Below are positions 10,536 to 21,698 of a DNA stretch of 64,000 bases, one piece after another. Each line of letters starts with the position of its first letter. Within the stretch, counting starts at the first letter, position 1. The translations under genes and the position numbers were made by a program. The DNA is from Rhynchopus sp. YZ270_cl-10 (Eukaryota; Euglenozoa; Diplonemea; Diplonemida; Diplonemidae), in contig OZ037881.1 of NCBI GenBank assembly GCA_964035575.1, forward strand, positions 310,001 to 374,000. The letters run 5' to 3'. Below the pieces are notes generated by a model. That model had not been told where the DNA came from, did no database searches, and saw only the letters and a program-made list of their open reading frames with translations.

Positions 10536-11583
10536 TCATGCCGCTAGCTCTGCTGCTCGTTGCTTGCGTGCTTCGTGCACCTTGTTCAGATCGAGCAAGC
10601 CTTTGCCCGCCTTCCGTGCAGCGTCCTGCTGTGAGGCGAGCTCACTCCGAAGGTCCATACTCTCTACTGCACGCTTCCGCCACCGCTCCGAACGTTCTTT
10701 GTCCTTCACACAGCCGACGCCAATCTGAAATTTTTTTTAGATGAATCGCAAAAAAGACGTTCTAAGCACCTCTCTTTGACATTTAAAAAAATCCAAAAAA
10801 ATCATAGCAACTCTAGGTGACTGAAGGGGGGCTATATTCTGCTATTTTGGGGCCGTCAGCCACACCACTAGGGTGATCGACGTCTATTTCTCCCGTTTAA
10901 GCTGTGCTAAAAAAATATCCCTTTTTTTGACATACCTCGAGCAGCTTCGCAACATTGTACATCGCGTTAGTGTTGCCCTGCTGTGCGGAGATGAGGAACA
11001 GCGTGTAGCCAAGCGCGTGGTCCTGCTCGGTGCCTTCCCCCCTGCAGTAGAGACCACCAAGCTCGCACTGCGCGTCAGCGTTGCCTGCGTCGGCGCCTAT
11101 GCGGAGCAGGCGGAAGGACTCAGCGTAATCCACTTCGATGCCTCCTTCTCCTGCGTAGAGGGCCTTAGCAAGCGTTACGTGTGCAGGGATGTCGCCCTCC
11201 GCAACCAACGCACGCAGCTCCCGAATATGCGGTGGGTCAAACAAAGACCGTTTCACCTTGCCCCAAATATACCAAGCCAACACAACGCACACCACCGCCG
11301 CCACCCGCATCTCCACAGTTGACAGCACCCCTCCCTTCCCCCGTGTCGGCATGTCCTTCCCCATCTTTACCTCCTCGCCCAAAATTTTATCAATAATCTG
11401 CGCCTTCTCCACGCAGTCATCTGTCGTCATCTGCCGGCGGAGGGCGAGCTTCTTGAGCTCTTTGACGCTGAGGCGGTGGAGCTCCTCGCGTGTGGGTAGA
11501 CCGGTGGTGGCATGGCGGGTGGTGCGGAGGAGGGAGGGGCGGAGGGATGTGAGGGGGTGCCGCAGGCGGGACATTCGGTGCAT
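10536..11583 (-). CDS. Sel1-repeat protein with a membrane segment (278 aa)
   Basis: Two exons: 10936-11583 (216 codons) and 10536-10724 (63 codons with stop). The intron is 10725-10935, donor GTATGT, acceptor TTTCAG. The N-terminus is rich in Arg, Ser, Leu and Thr without acidic residues, compatible with a mitochondrial presequence. A single hydrophobic segment (AAVVCVVLAWYIW) follows near residue 95. Three Sel1-type units then follow with the A-x-x-L-G-x-L-Y-x-x-G-x-G pattern (AKALYAGEGGI, CELGGLYCRGEG, AKLLEIGVGCVKD). The last unit is restored only when the intron is removed, which supports the model. The end is a charged helix. Sel1 repeats usually mediate protein contacts; the partner is unknown. 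An inner-membrane mitochondrial site is a guess from the presequence-plus-anchor layout. Confidence 0.85.
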
Positions 11584-12755
11584 TGTGTGGTGTGGGGGTT
11601 CTTTGTGCCCGCTATAGTGGGTGGTGTGGTGTGGTGGTGGTGTGGTGTGGTTAATGCCTAGTGAGGGTAATTCTTGCGCAGAATATGGCCATTGTGTGGT
11701 GTGGTGTTTGATAACTAATGTAGAGCGGGCAAAGTCTGAACAAACTATCGCCCCCTGGTGTGGCTTTTTGACAACAGCTTTGGGTTTTATGGAGCTTCTT
11801 TCTAGTGCAATGTGTTGGTAGGCTTCTCTGATCCGTCCATCTATCTAGCAGTGATTGAAGTGATATTACCCGAGGAATGTTGAGTTTTTTTTTGCTGGAT
11901 GATGACTCAGAGAATTGATTTTTAAAAAAAAGCAAAAAACAAAAATCAACGCTTTTTTTCTTGACTTAAGTACCTCCCTAAAAAAAACAAACAACAACAA
12001 CCAAAAAAAACCCACCCCTCCTCCCCCCAGTGGTTCCTGGGGGAGAGGAATGGGGAGGGAAGAGAGGGAGGGGGGACATTTGGGCAAAGAGTGGGGCAAA
12101 TAGAGAGTGGGGGAAAAAAAATACCCCTCAAAAGGGGGAATGCAGAAAATGGGAAAGACTTAAAAATCAGGGGATGGTGAAGAGACTGTTCCCTCCTATT
12201 TCTGCTGGACAAAGAGCACTATTTTTGTCACACAAAATACAAAGGGAGCAATAAAGAGAGAAAATGAAAAGGTTTTGTAAGGTGAACCAAAGCCATGCTA
12301 ATACACCTTGCTTAATAGACTAATTCGTTTGAGTGGGGTGGCAATACGAGAAAATAGGCAGAAATAAAAAAGGGCATTTCCAAGATGAATGCACCTCTTC
12401 TGCTAGCCAAATGCTGATACAACCTATCAGAGCCTTTACCTAGGTTTGATACCCTAAAATTATCGTTTTTGTTGCCACACACAAACCCCTCAAAAACTTG
12501 CCGGAATCGTCTTGTTTGCATTTTTTTCCTCTCTCTCTCTCTCTCTCTCACTACCCAAACCCTCTCTTCTTCCTATCTGTTTTGTCCAATCCTGCTAAGA
12601 GTACCCCCCCCTTGCGATCGTCGGGCCCGCTTCTATTCGGGGGTTTTTTTTATCATCAAGGCGGGGGAAATTTTTGTTGGAATAGTGCAGGAGCTTTGCA
12701 CATATGTGGCAACTACACTATTCCAACATTTTTTTTTTTTTTCGAAAAAAAGGGG

Positions 12756-13031
12756 AGATGTACCTAAGCCTCTCGGGATTAGCCATCTTAGGAAACAACT
12801 GTTGGAAATTTGACAAAAAAAAAAAAAAAATGGCACCACCGTTTGGAGCGTCCTTTCGAGGGAAGTGAATGGAATCTCTCTTGATATTCGCACCTACAAC
12901 TGTATGTAGGCATACAGTCTTAGTCATTTTTTTTTTTTGCAAACTACATTGGATCCCAAAAAGGGTAAAGTCGACGAATGAATGCAAACCAAAGAAAATT
13001 TAGATAAATGTGCCTCTCGTGCACATACACC
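12756..13031 (+). repeat. Hairpin-family elements at 12756-12788 and 13002-13031
   Basis: The first pairs AGATG with CATCT and CTAA with TTAG around a CCTCTCGGG-type loop. The second has a six-base inner stem, ATGTGC/GCACAT, around loop CTCTCGT. The inner stem sequence differs from other members while remaining self-complementary. Confidence 0.7.
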
Positions 13032-14117
13032 TCAAAACAACGCCTCTACGAACGCTGTACACAGAAATAGAAGAAGAAAAAAAAAAAACGTTTCAAAACA
13101 AAAAAATAAATAAACCGCCGTCGGTTTGATCAACAAACCATTTTTTTTCATGGATTTTTTCCTTTTCCCCACATCGTCCCCATTGGGGCGAACTGGATAT
13201 GGAAAAAAATTTGGGGCGCCAATAGCACATTTTAAAGGGGAGAGAGAGGGTTACCCCTCATCTGTGAGTGAAAAAAAGCAGAAAATATAAAAAAAAGACG
13301 TCTGCGCTCTGTAAGGCTCAGATGCGGTTAAGGGTTGGGGGGGTTTGAGGGGGGAGGGAGATCAGTGTTCGAAGTACAGCACCCCCAAAAGTTTAGTACA
13401 GTTTTGACACATCTGTTTTTTTAAAACCGCCTTGCACTAAACCTTCCTAACACTGGAGAGGGGGAGATGACTGACTGAAGGTGATTGCTTCTGTTACCCA
13501 TTGTTTGGCATTCAAGAACACCTTGGTACTCCCTTTCAGAAGAAATTCTTGAAACAGCAAATGATCTTGGGGAATGAGGGGTTTTAAAGGGAGGGGGGTA
13601 TTTTGTTTGGGGTTGTGCCCCTTGTTTTCTTCTTAGGGTTTTGTTGGGAGTGGGCACATATAATAGTAACATACTCGGTCCCCCCGCCCCCCTCTACGCC
13701 TATCGATTCTTGAGTGCAGACGGATTTATTTTTATCTTTTTTTGAAGCGCACTCAAAAAAAATTAAAAACAAAACAAAAAAAAGAACATCGATTAAGGGC
13801 GGGCACGTTGTAGAAAAGAAAAGAAAAAATGGGGGTTAAAAAAAATTTGATTTGGTGAGTATTTTGTATACTTTGAAAATACAACAGCCCCCCCGCTCGT
13901 GAACAGTGTACCTTTGGTTGACCGGTGTACCAGAGGGTGAACGTTATGGGTGTAGTTTGTATTTCCCTCCTTTCCCTGTGTTTTTCCCTTGAAAGAGAGA
14001 AAAGTGTGAAGGGTCTAAGTTAGTCATCTCACCAAACCTTGCCTTCAAAAAAAAGCGTTCAAGTTAATAGGGGTACGTCTCCCAAACCAGCTGCCTTTTA
14101 AAAGGTGATACAAAGCC

Positions 14118-14215
14118 CTTTAGTGACAGTGTACCTTTGGTTGACCGGTGTACCGGGGGGTGGACACCCAACCATGCAGTTCTACATCCATTTCGTGGTT
14201 GGCATCTGATATGAA
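14118..14215 (+). repeat. Long-type dispersed repeat copy
   Basis: It begins AGTGTACCTTTGGTTGACCGG, continues with a GTGGACACCCAACCATG segment and ends TTTCGTGGTTGGCATCTGATATG. AACCATG and CGTGGTT can pair across an about 17-base loop. A shorter copy of its left part lies at about 13893-13945, and the fullest relative is at about 62155-62250. Confidence 0.65.
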
Positions 14216-15137
14216 AATAAAATTATGGGGTGTTTTTTGGGGGATTTTTTTTTTTTGAACGAAACGGGCTTTACAAACGAAAACTCCAGCCGAAACACAA
14301 CGTAATTTCCCCAAAGGTAAGGTGTACGACTTTTTAACCTAAAAGGAGGGGGTTTATTTGGGAAGGGTGGGGAGGGTTTCAGAAGGAAAGAAGGCATTAA
14401 GCATTATTCTTGAAAACAAAATGAGGTAAGGAAACTTTGAAAAAAAAAAGGAATGATTCACGGTTACCCTATACACACCTTTGAAAAAATGGGAGATTGG
14501 GGGGAAAGCCACACAAAGAAACGAAGAATGGATTGCTGGGGGTGCACAAAAAAAATACCGTCTTTGCGCTTTTGGCAGGGAGGGGGGTAAAAGAAAACCT
14601 ATTTTATCGGGGGAAAAAAACTGCGGTTCTTTTGTCCAAAAACACCAGAAAATTCACATCAACAAAACAAAAAAAAAAAGGGGGGTCTTTTTTGTCCCGT
14701 ATCTCCTCCTATGGATTTTAGAGGGGAATGGTGCAAGACCCCACAAAAAAAAAAAATGGATCCGACTCCCACGAAACGCTCTGAGGGGAAGGTTCGACAC
14801 AAAGAGGTATTGTGTGCGTGCTTTTTTGCTTTTTTTTTGTTGCTTCTCCTGCTGTTTCTTTTTTTTTCTGAGCGGCCTTGAGTCAGCGAAAAGGTTAGGA
14901 TTCAGAGCGGTATGTATTTTTTTTATCGCACAAGAAAAAAAAAAAAGCAAGGATGATGTGTACAGATGCTTCCCTCCACCCCTCCGCAAGTTTTTAGACA
15001 AGATGGCCCTTTCAGCGCTGTAATGGGGATGTTGTTGTTATTTGGAGGGGTTTGCTTTGCAGATTGTGTATTATTTGAGTTTTTTTTCGATTATCTGATA
15101 ACAGCCAGTAACCACGCAAGTAAAAAAAATATTTGAA

Positions 15138-18100
15138 CTATTGTCTTCCGCATACCCTGTGCCCGCCACGCTGTCTCCCCCTCAAGGATCTGCCTTCGTC
15201 CTGCCCCTTACCGCCCCCTTCGGGGTGGTCGTCTGACGCAGACCCCCTACCCCTGCCCCCGGGTGCGCTCTGCCCTGAGCCCTTCGGTGTGGGCTGCGGG
15301 CGCTTCTCGGTGTCCCAAGGGTCGACAGACCCGTCTGCCTTGGTGACCTCAGGTGCGTTCTGGGAAAGGCCTTGGCTGCCGCTGCTGGTGGTACGGCCAG
15401 CGTTGCCAGCATTCGCGTTGCCTCCACCACGCCCCTTGCCACCACCACCACGGCCCTGGTTCGCGGCACGTTCCTTAGACTTCTGCTCCTCACGCTCGCG
15501 CTTCTTATCAAGAATTTCCTTGCGTCTGCGGTCAAGCTCTTCCCGCTTTTGTTGTTCCTGTTTGGTTTTCAAAAATTCTCAAAAAAAAATGCTAATTTAA
15601 CATTACCTCAAGCTTCTTCTCCGTGCGTTCAATGGTGAGACGCTCGTTCTCCTCCTTCTCGAGCTCGAGGAGGGTGGCCGGCTTGGCGACCTTCTGCGCG
15701 ATGTTCTTGTTGTGGCGGAGGGCACCGACGTACATGCTCTGCGTGAGCTCCTCCTTCTGGCGCTGGAGCTCGAAGGCGGCACGCTCCTCTTGGAGGCGCA
15801 GCTGGTTGAGGCGGCGCTGCTCCTGCGGGGGGAGGGCCGCAGTCTTCTTGAGACGGTCCTCGAGGTCTTCCTTCTCCTTCTTGTCTGACATCTCCTTCTC
15901 CATCTCCAGTGCGCGTGCACGTGCCTTCGCCTGCGCCTCCTGCACAGCCTTCTGGTCCTTCTCACGCTTCACCTTCGCCATATCCCCCAAGCTCGGGAAC
16001 TCCGCCGCCATGTCCATCTTCTTCGCCGCAGGAGGGGCGCGCTTCTCGTCGTCTTTCTGTGGGGGTAGAAAAGGGGTGGGAGAAGAAGGGGGGTTGCGAG
16101 AAATGGTTTGCTTTAAAACGCCTCTGTGGAGGCAAAGGAAAGCTTGTTGTTCGGGTGTCGAGTGGAGGGCACTGCAGGCAGTGAAAAAAGGGGGGGGAAA
16201 TATGGAAAATAGTGCAACATACCGACGCACGTCTGTTGCCTTTGCCCTGGTTGTTGTTGTTGGTGTTGCCGTTGTTGTTGTCGTTGTTGTTAGTGTTGTT
16301 GTTGTTGGTGGTGTTATTGTTGTTGTTGTTGCTGCTGCTGGTGTTGTTGTTGTTGTTGTTGTTGTTGTTACCCCCATTTTCACGCTTCTCCTCCTTCGTG
16401 TTGTTGTTGGCGTTGTTACCGCCCCCTTGCTGCCCCTTACCGCCTTTCCCACGCTGCTGTTCCCCCTGTTTGAACCCCTTCCCCCCTTCCTCCTTCCGCA
16501 CATTCCCACGGTCGTTGTTACCATCACGCTGGTTGTTCCCTTTGCCACTTGGTGCGGGTGCTGCGACGGTCATTCGCATGGACGCCTTGGCGGGGAGGGG
16601 CTTTTCTTGCATGACGGTGGGTGGGGGTTGTCTGGACTTGTCTGCATCTCGAGGGCGGGTGTTGGAGGAGCTGCTGTCGCGGAGGGTGTCGCGTTGCTCG
16701 CGCATCTCACGCTTGGGGAAGCGGGGTGCGTCGAAGTCGTCGTCGCCGTCGAAGCCGTCGCCCTCGGAGTAGCGGTCCTGCTCGCGCGTTGCGATGACGT
16801 CCTCGTTGTGCATGGCGGGCATTGCCATCTCGTCGTCGATGTAGCCCTGCTCCTCAGGCGACCCCTCGGGCGCCTGCATTCCCGTCGGCGGCGTTCTTGG
16901 CACACTGAACGCATGGTGCGGCATCTGTGGAGGCACTGCCGCCCCCAGCCCATGAGCCATGTCAGGCATCTGCGGCGGTGTCGGCTGCTGCTGCACAGGG
17001 GTCGGCTGCGACCTCTTCATCAACCTCTCCACATCCCCAGGGATGCGAGACCGGTAGAACTCTCGCAGCTGTGGGTGGCGGTGGTGGTGGGATGGAGGAT
17101 GTGGTGATGATGTGGTGCATACCTTGACCACCTTCGCCGCACTGATTCTGTTTTCAATCTCAAGCAGCATGCGTTCGTGTTTGTCCCAGACTTGGAGCAG
17201 CTGTGGGGGGGGTGTGTGGACAACAATCCCATGGGGTGAGGAGGGGGTGAATACCGTTTGCTCGTCGGACTGCTCGCTTTCGTTGGTGACACCGTTCGGG
17301 AGAAGGCTTGCACGAAGTCTGTTTTGTAAAAAAGGGTGATATATTTGAGTTTTTTGGGGTGAGGCATACTCAACAAGCTCGATAAGCTTCTTCAGGACAG
17401 AGACCCAGGCGTTGACGAGGTCCTGCTCGGGGTCCTCTGCGCTGCCGTGTGTTTCCTTCTGTGGTGTGCTTGCTGCCTTTTGCTGTGCCATCTGCTGCTG
17501 GCGGGCTTGTTGCTGTTGCTGCTGCTGTTGCTGCAACATTTGCTGCTGTTGCATCATCTGAAGCTGCATCTGGTGCATTGGCATACCAGCCACATTCATC
17601 GGCATCGGGCGCTGCACACCCATGCCGACCCCCATACCCATAACCCCGGGAAGTGCCATCGGCATCCCCATCCCCATACCCTGGAACCCTTGCACCGGGA
17701 GCCCCTGCATCCCGATGACGTGAGGGAACATCTGTGCCTGCTGCTGCTGGAACATCTCCTGCTGCTTGGCGAGGCGTTCCCGCTCCAACTGCTCCTGCTC
17801 CTCACGCTCCCGCTCGATGCGGTCCTCCTCTTCCCGCTTCTCTTGCTCGATGCGCTCGAGCTCGAGACGCTCCTCCTCTCTCTGCCGTTCGCGCTCCTCC
17901 TTGACCCTGCGCTCCTCCTCGAGGCGGCGTTTCTCCTCTTCCTTCTTGCGTGCCTCGGCACGTCTGCGCGCTGCGTCCTCTTCTTTGCGCTTCTCCGCCT
18001 CTGCCTCTTCTATGCGGCGCCGCTCTGCAGGTGGGACGTACGACCCGCCCAGCTTGCTCGACACCTTTGCCACCGGGATGGCTTCCTTGCGGAGGGAGGA

Positions 18101-20830
18101 CTGGTGGCGTGCCTTGGTCGCGGCGGAAGAGAGTGCGAGCAGGTCGTCCAGCTCGTCGCCCTCCTCCTCCGCGGGTAGGTCTGCCTCAGCCTCTGCCGAC
18201 GCCTCCTCTGCAGCCTTGGCAGACGCCTTGCGTTCCTCCTCCAGCTTCTCGTTGTGGCCACGGATCAGCTCCTGACGGCGTGTCTCCTCCTGACGCTCGT
18301 CTTCGGCCTTGCGCATGGCTTCCTCCTTGGCGCGTGTCAGTGCTGCTGTCTGCTCGGCCTCCTCCCGCACCTTCTTCGCCAGCTTCCGTACTACGCGCTC
18401 CGCATCCGCGTACATCTTCTTGACCTCCTCCAGGTGCGCGCCCTCCGCCACCTCCCGCTTCACCTCCTCGCTCTGCTCCAGCGCAGTCGTCTTCTTCCGC
18501 AGCTTCATCAGGTTCTTCAGCTCCTGCTCCTTCTGCAGCTTCGCCTGTTCCTGGCGTTCGCGTTGCTCCCGGTTCGCGATGCGCTGCTGGATCTTCTTCT
18601 TCTCGGTCTCAAACTTCTGCCCATAAGGGTTGCGGCTCTGTGCCTCCTCCGAGACAATCGCCTGCCGTCCCTTCACCTCCTTCTTCTCTACGTCTGCCGT
18701 GCTTTTCTCGCCCTGAATAAAAAAAATGGACACAAAAATATAAAAGGTACACACCTTGCCCAACTTCTTTGGCTGTGCATCCGCCTTCTTCTCCTCCTTG
18801 GCAGGCTCCGGCTTGGCCTCGTCGATGAGGCCTGCGAGCAGCGTCACGCATTCCTTGCTAGAGGCCTGTCGGGTGGTGAGATGATGAGATTGGGGGGTGG
18901 GGTGTGATACCTTAAGTGCCGTAGCATGGTCCTTGAGGATAGTGACCGGGATGCCTGTTGTGTGGAGCTTTGTAAAGAAGCTGCAGATCGCGGTGCACGC
19001 TGTGAGTGGCGTGTCCTCTGCCTGGAGCAGCTGCACAAGGTACTTCTGCGATTCATTGCCAACCTTGTCAGAGGATGCGAGCCGGTTGGACACGAGGCTG
19101 AGCATCTCCGCGCAGCGGATAAGCATGCCCTCATCACGGTCTTTGTTGCGCAGAAGACTCAAAATGTGCGGCACAATGGACGCCTGCAGTTGCGTGGAAT
19201 GTTCTATGCAGGAATGCATGATACCCACAACACGAGGCCCTAAAGGCCCGCTCATGGCCTGAGATAGCTTGTCCACAACCGACTGCACAACAGAGCCAAA
19301 CGCAGCCTTGAACCCCGCATCTCCGGCCCCATGCTCAAAGATGCCCTCAAGCACCGCCACCCCATTTGCAATGGCAGCGTCGTCTCCTGTGCACACCTCG
19401 TCCACCAGCATGGCCATCACAGCGCGCTTGCTAATCACCTCTGTGCCGGTCAGTGCTCTGCACTGCACCCACCCATCCAGAACGGCACGCGCCTCGGAGA
19501 CCTGGATGGATGAGATGACTGTGGACACAAGGCTGTCCCAGACCTTCTCCTTCACAGCGCCCTTGGCGGAAGTGAAGGCAGCGCGGTCTGAGCCGATGGA
19601 GCGGTGCAGCGCCCCCAGGAGGCTTGCCTTCATGAAGCCGACATCTGCTGTGCCTGTGGGTGATGCTGTCTGGGCAAGAAGCTTCACAAAGATGTCTGTC
19701 ACGGGGCTGTACTCGGGGCCCGACACCTCGCAGATCGCTGCACTCAGATGCCGCATCGCCTCTAACACCTGTGGGAGCTTCTTGGTCACTCTTGCGGACA
19801 GCGCGCTCAGAAGTGACACCAAGACCGGAAGGTGCTGCTGTATGCTTTCCTTGGCAATTTTCGCGACGTTGTGCAGGATGGTGCAAACATTGAGCACCTG
19901 GGTCGCACTGAGCATCGGTGTGTTGCTACAGAGGTAGACCACTAGGCTCTGCACCGTCTCGCCCTCTGCGATCTGCCGCCGTCCCTCCTCTCCTTCCGAC
20001 ACCTTGGCAAGGGTGAGCAGGATGTTCCCGCAGATCGAACGCTGGTACTCCACTGCACTGAGATCGACCTCCCCGCCCTCAAGCGCAAGCGCGTTGAAGT
20101 AGTTTGCGTGGTGCACGATGTACTCTTTGAAGAGGTCCACAATGCCTGGGATGCCTGCCTGCTTTGCTGTCACAACAGAGCGGTCTTCGTTGAGCGCCAC
20201 CAGGGTGATCACAGCGGACGACCAGATCTTCATGTCCAGGTCGTTCGCGGGGTTGTTGATAAGCTTCGCAATGTGCGTCGCCACACCCATCTCCTGGATA
20301 ACCTGCAACGCCACCTTTGTGTCCTCCGAGCACTGCGAGACCAGCTCTTGGAGAAGTGAGTTTGTTTCGGTGATCGCATCACCGGACATTCCGCCGCTTT
20401 GTTCTGCCTTTTCGAACTGCGCGCCGATGGACGCGAGAAGGCCTTTAATCTCTTCCGCAAGCGTGTTTGATGCAGGGGACTCTTGCGTGCGGTTGATGCC
20501 AAGCCATCCCATAGCCCCGCCTAAGAGGCCTTGGCTGTTTCCTGAAGCTTTGGGCTTTTGCGTTTTCTTGCCTTCGAGCAGCTCCTGAAGCCATGCATCG
20601 TCTGCGTCTGCAAGACGTTGGTCGCTCAGGACGTACCCTGCCCCAGTTGATGCGTAAGGTTGCCGCAGGGTCGCATCCCCCAGCACAGCCCTCGCCTCCT
20701 TCTCAAAGTGCCCCCGAAACCCCTCCGCCACGAAGGCCCCTTTCTTGCGGTCAACCACACGCTTCACATCCTCCGCTGTCGCCTCTGCGGTCAGGCCAAC
20801 AAGCTCGTAAAGTTTGCGGTGTTCGCGCAT
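15138..20830 (-). CDS. J-like / armadillo / coiled-coil / low-complexity scaffold protein (1743 aa, eight exons)
   Basis: Seven introns are placed: 18866-18910, 18713-18754, 17319-17369, 17201-17254, 17069-17122, 16057-16222 and 15558-15606. Removing them leaves exactly 1744 codons. Residues 1-70 look like a degenerate J domain (LYELVGLTAEATAEDV, later LRQPYASTG) without the HPD motif. About 120-620 are armadillo-like helical repeats. A highly charged Glu/Lys/Arg coiled coil follows to about 1000. Then come a Met/Gln/Pro-rich segment with a polyGln tract, a long polyAsn tract, an AAEFPSLGDMAKVK motif, a second charged helix and a Gly/Arg/Asn-rich tail. The tail and Asn/Gln tracts suggest RNA association or condensate behaviour; this is inference. 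I do not recognise an orthologue. Confidence 0.8.
16057..16222 (-). other. Intron 6 of the armadillo/coiled-coil gene
   Basis: Donor GTATGT, acceptor CCCACAG, 166 bases. It is one of only two introns in this gene (with 15558-15606, 49 bases) whose length is not a multiple of three. Reading through it shifts frame and stops at 15962. Confidence 0.8.
16254..16372 (+). repeat. GTT-type trinucleotide repeat coding for polyasparagine
   Basis: On plus this is interrupted GTT/TTG repeats; on minus AAC codons give an Asn-rich tract broken by Thr, Ser and Asp. It lies inside an exon of the armadillo/coiled-coil gene. A CAG/CAA-type tract at about 17498-17560 codes polyGln in the same gene. Confidence 0.85.
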
Positions 20831-21698
20831 TGCTTTGATATGTTAGGGGAAGCTTTTTTCTTTATTTTTGTTCTTGACTAGGGTGTTTGGTTATGTTCCC
20901 GCCTGGTGGTGGTGGTGGAGGGATGTGGTGGAGTATGGGTTTTCTTAAAAATAAAGTAGAGTTGAAATGCAAACCCCTCTGTGGAAGTGTATCTTGGTCC
21001 ATGCCCGGGGGTACCGGGGGATGGACACCCTACATCCATTGCGTGGTTTACATCTGATATGTGCTACACCCGCTTCCACTCATCAGTCAATAAAAGAGTC
21101 TTCTCGGGTCTCTCAGGAAGGTAGCGTGTCTTGGTCAGTGGCGAGAATATGTATAAAAAAAAGATGGCGTTTTTTTTCCTTTTTCGCTTTCGTGATTGCA
21201 ACTGAAGAAGAGAGAGAAGGGGTAAAAGTGATGATTTTACGGGAGAAACACCCGCCCATATTGTTTTTTTTATTGATAAAAAAAGGATACACACACGCAA
21301 GAAAATAAGGAATTTTGATAAAGACTGCACTAAAGTCAAGTTGTGTGCGTGCAACGAGGCACTGGTGGATTGTTCGCCCCACCCCCAATTTTCTTTTGTA
21401 CTGCGAAAAAGGACCCTCATCCAAAAAAAAAGTGAAATTGATAGTGCAAACACCTGGGATGCAGGCACTAAAAACTACTTGGAAAAAAAAAACGTCGTTG
21501 AGGGGGGAAAAAGCCGTGTTCACATCCAAAAAGAAAAAAAAAAACGGAACGAAAAAGAGAAAAGAAAAAAACAATGCACAGGCTAGAGTGGACACAACCA
21601 CAACGACCCTCCCCCCTTCCCCTTATTTCCCTATTTTGATAACCGAAAAACACACAACGAAAAACGGGGGTTGTGGGGGGGTGGGGTGCGCCATTAGC
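20831..21698. other. Spacer between the scaffold gene and bystin
   Basis: No gene. It holds a degraded hairpin-family element near 20962-21000, a long-type dispersed repeat at about 20985-21095, and a further hairpin of the AGTGC/GCACT class near 21441-21468. The rest is AT-rich with A runs. The 70 bases next to the scaffold start are GT-rich on plus. Confidence 0.6.
20985..21095 (-). repeat. Long-type dispersed repeat with hammerhead-like core
   Basis: Read on minus, CTGATGA (21080-21086) is followed by GTGG, a roughly 29-base loop, CCAC (21043-21046) and GCAA (21039-21042). An ATGGA...TCCAT hairpin then ends at a C. The order resembles the hammerhead core, except that the GAAA box reads GCAA. 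See the finding on this family. Confidence 0.5.

Larger units (their letters stand above)
11584..15137. other. Long gene-free spacer, homopolymer-rich
   Basis: About 3.5 kb with dense A and T runs, a G-rich patch near 12040-12075 and a CT run near 12530-12550. The ORFs here (for example 14481-15023) are Lys/Phe-rich products of homopolymers, so no gene is called. Hairpin-family elements lie near 12270-12308, 12756-12788 and 13002-13031, with a degraded one near 12384. Two long-type repeats occur at about 13893-13945 and 14118-14215. The first about 90 bases (11584-11670) are GT-rich on plus, the CA-rich leader of the Sel1 gene. Confidence 0.65.

Noticed and set aside
14481-15023. 180-codon plus-strand ORF
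   Set aside because: Its translation is driven by A and T runs (poly-Lys, poly-Phe) with no recognisable fold or codon pattern.
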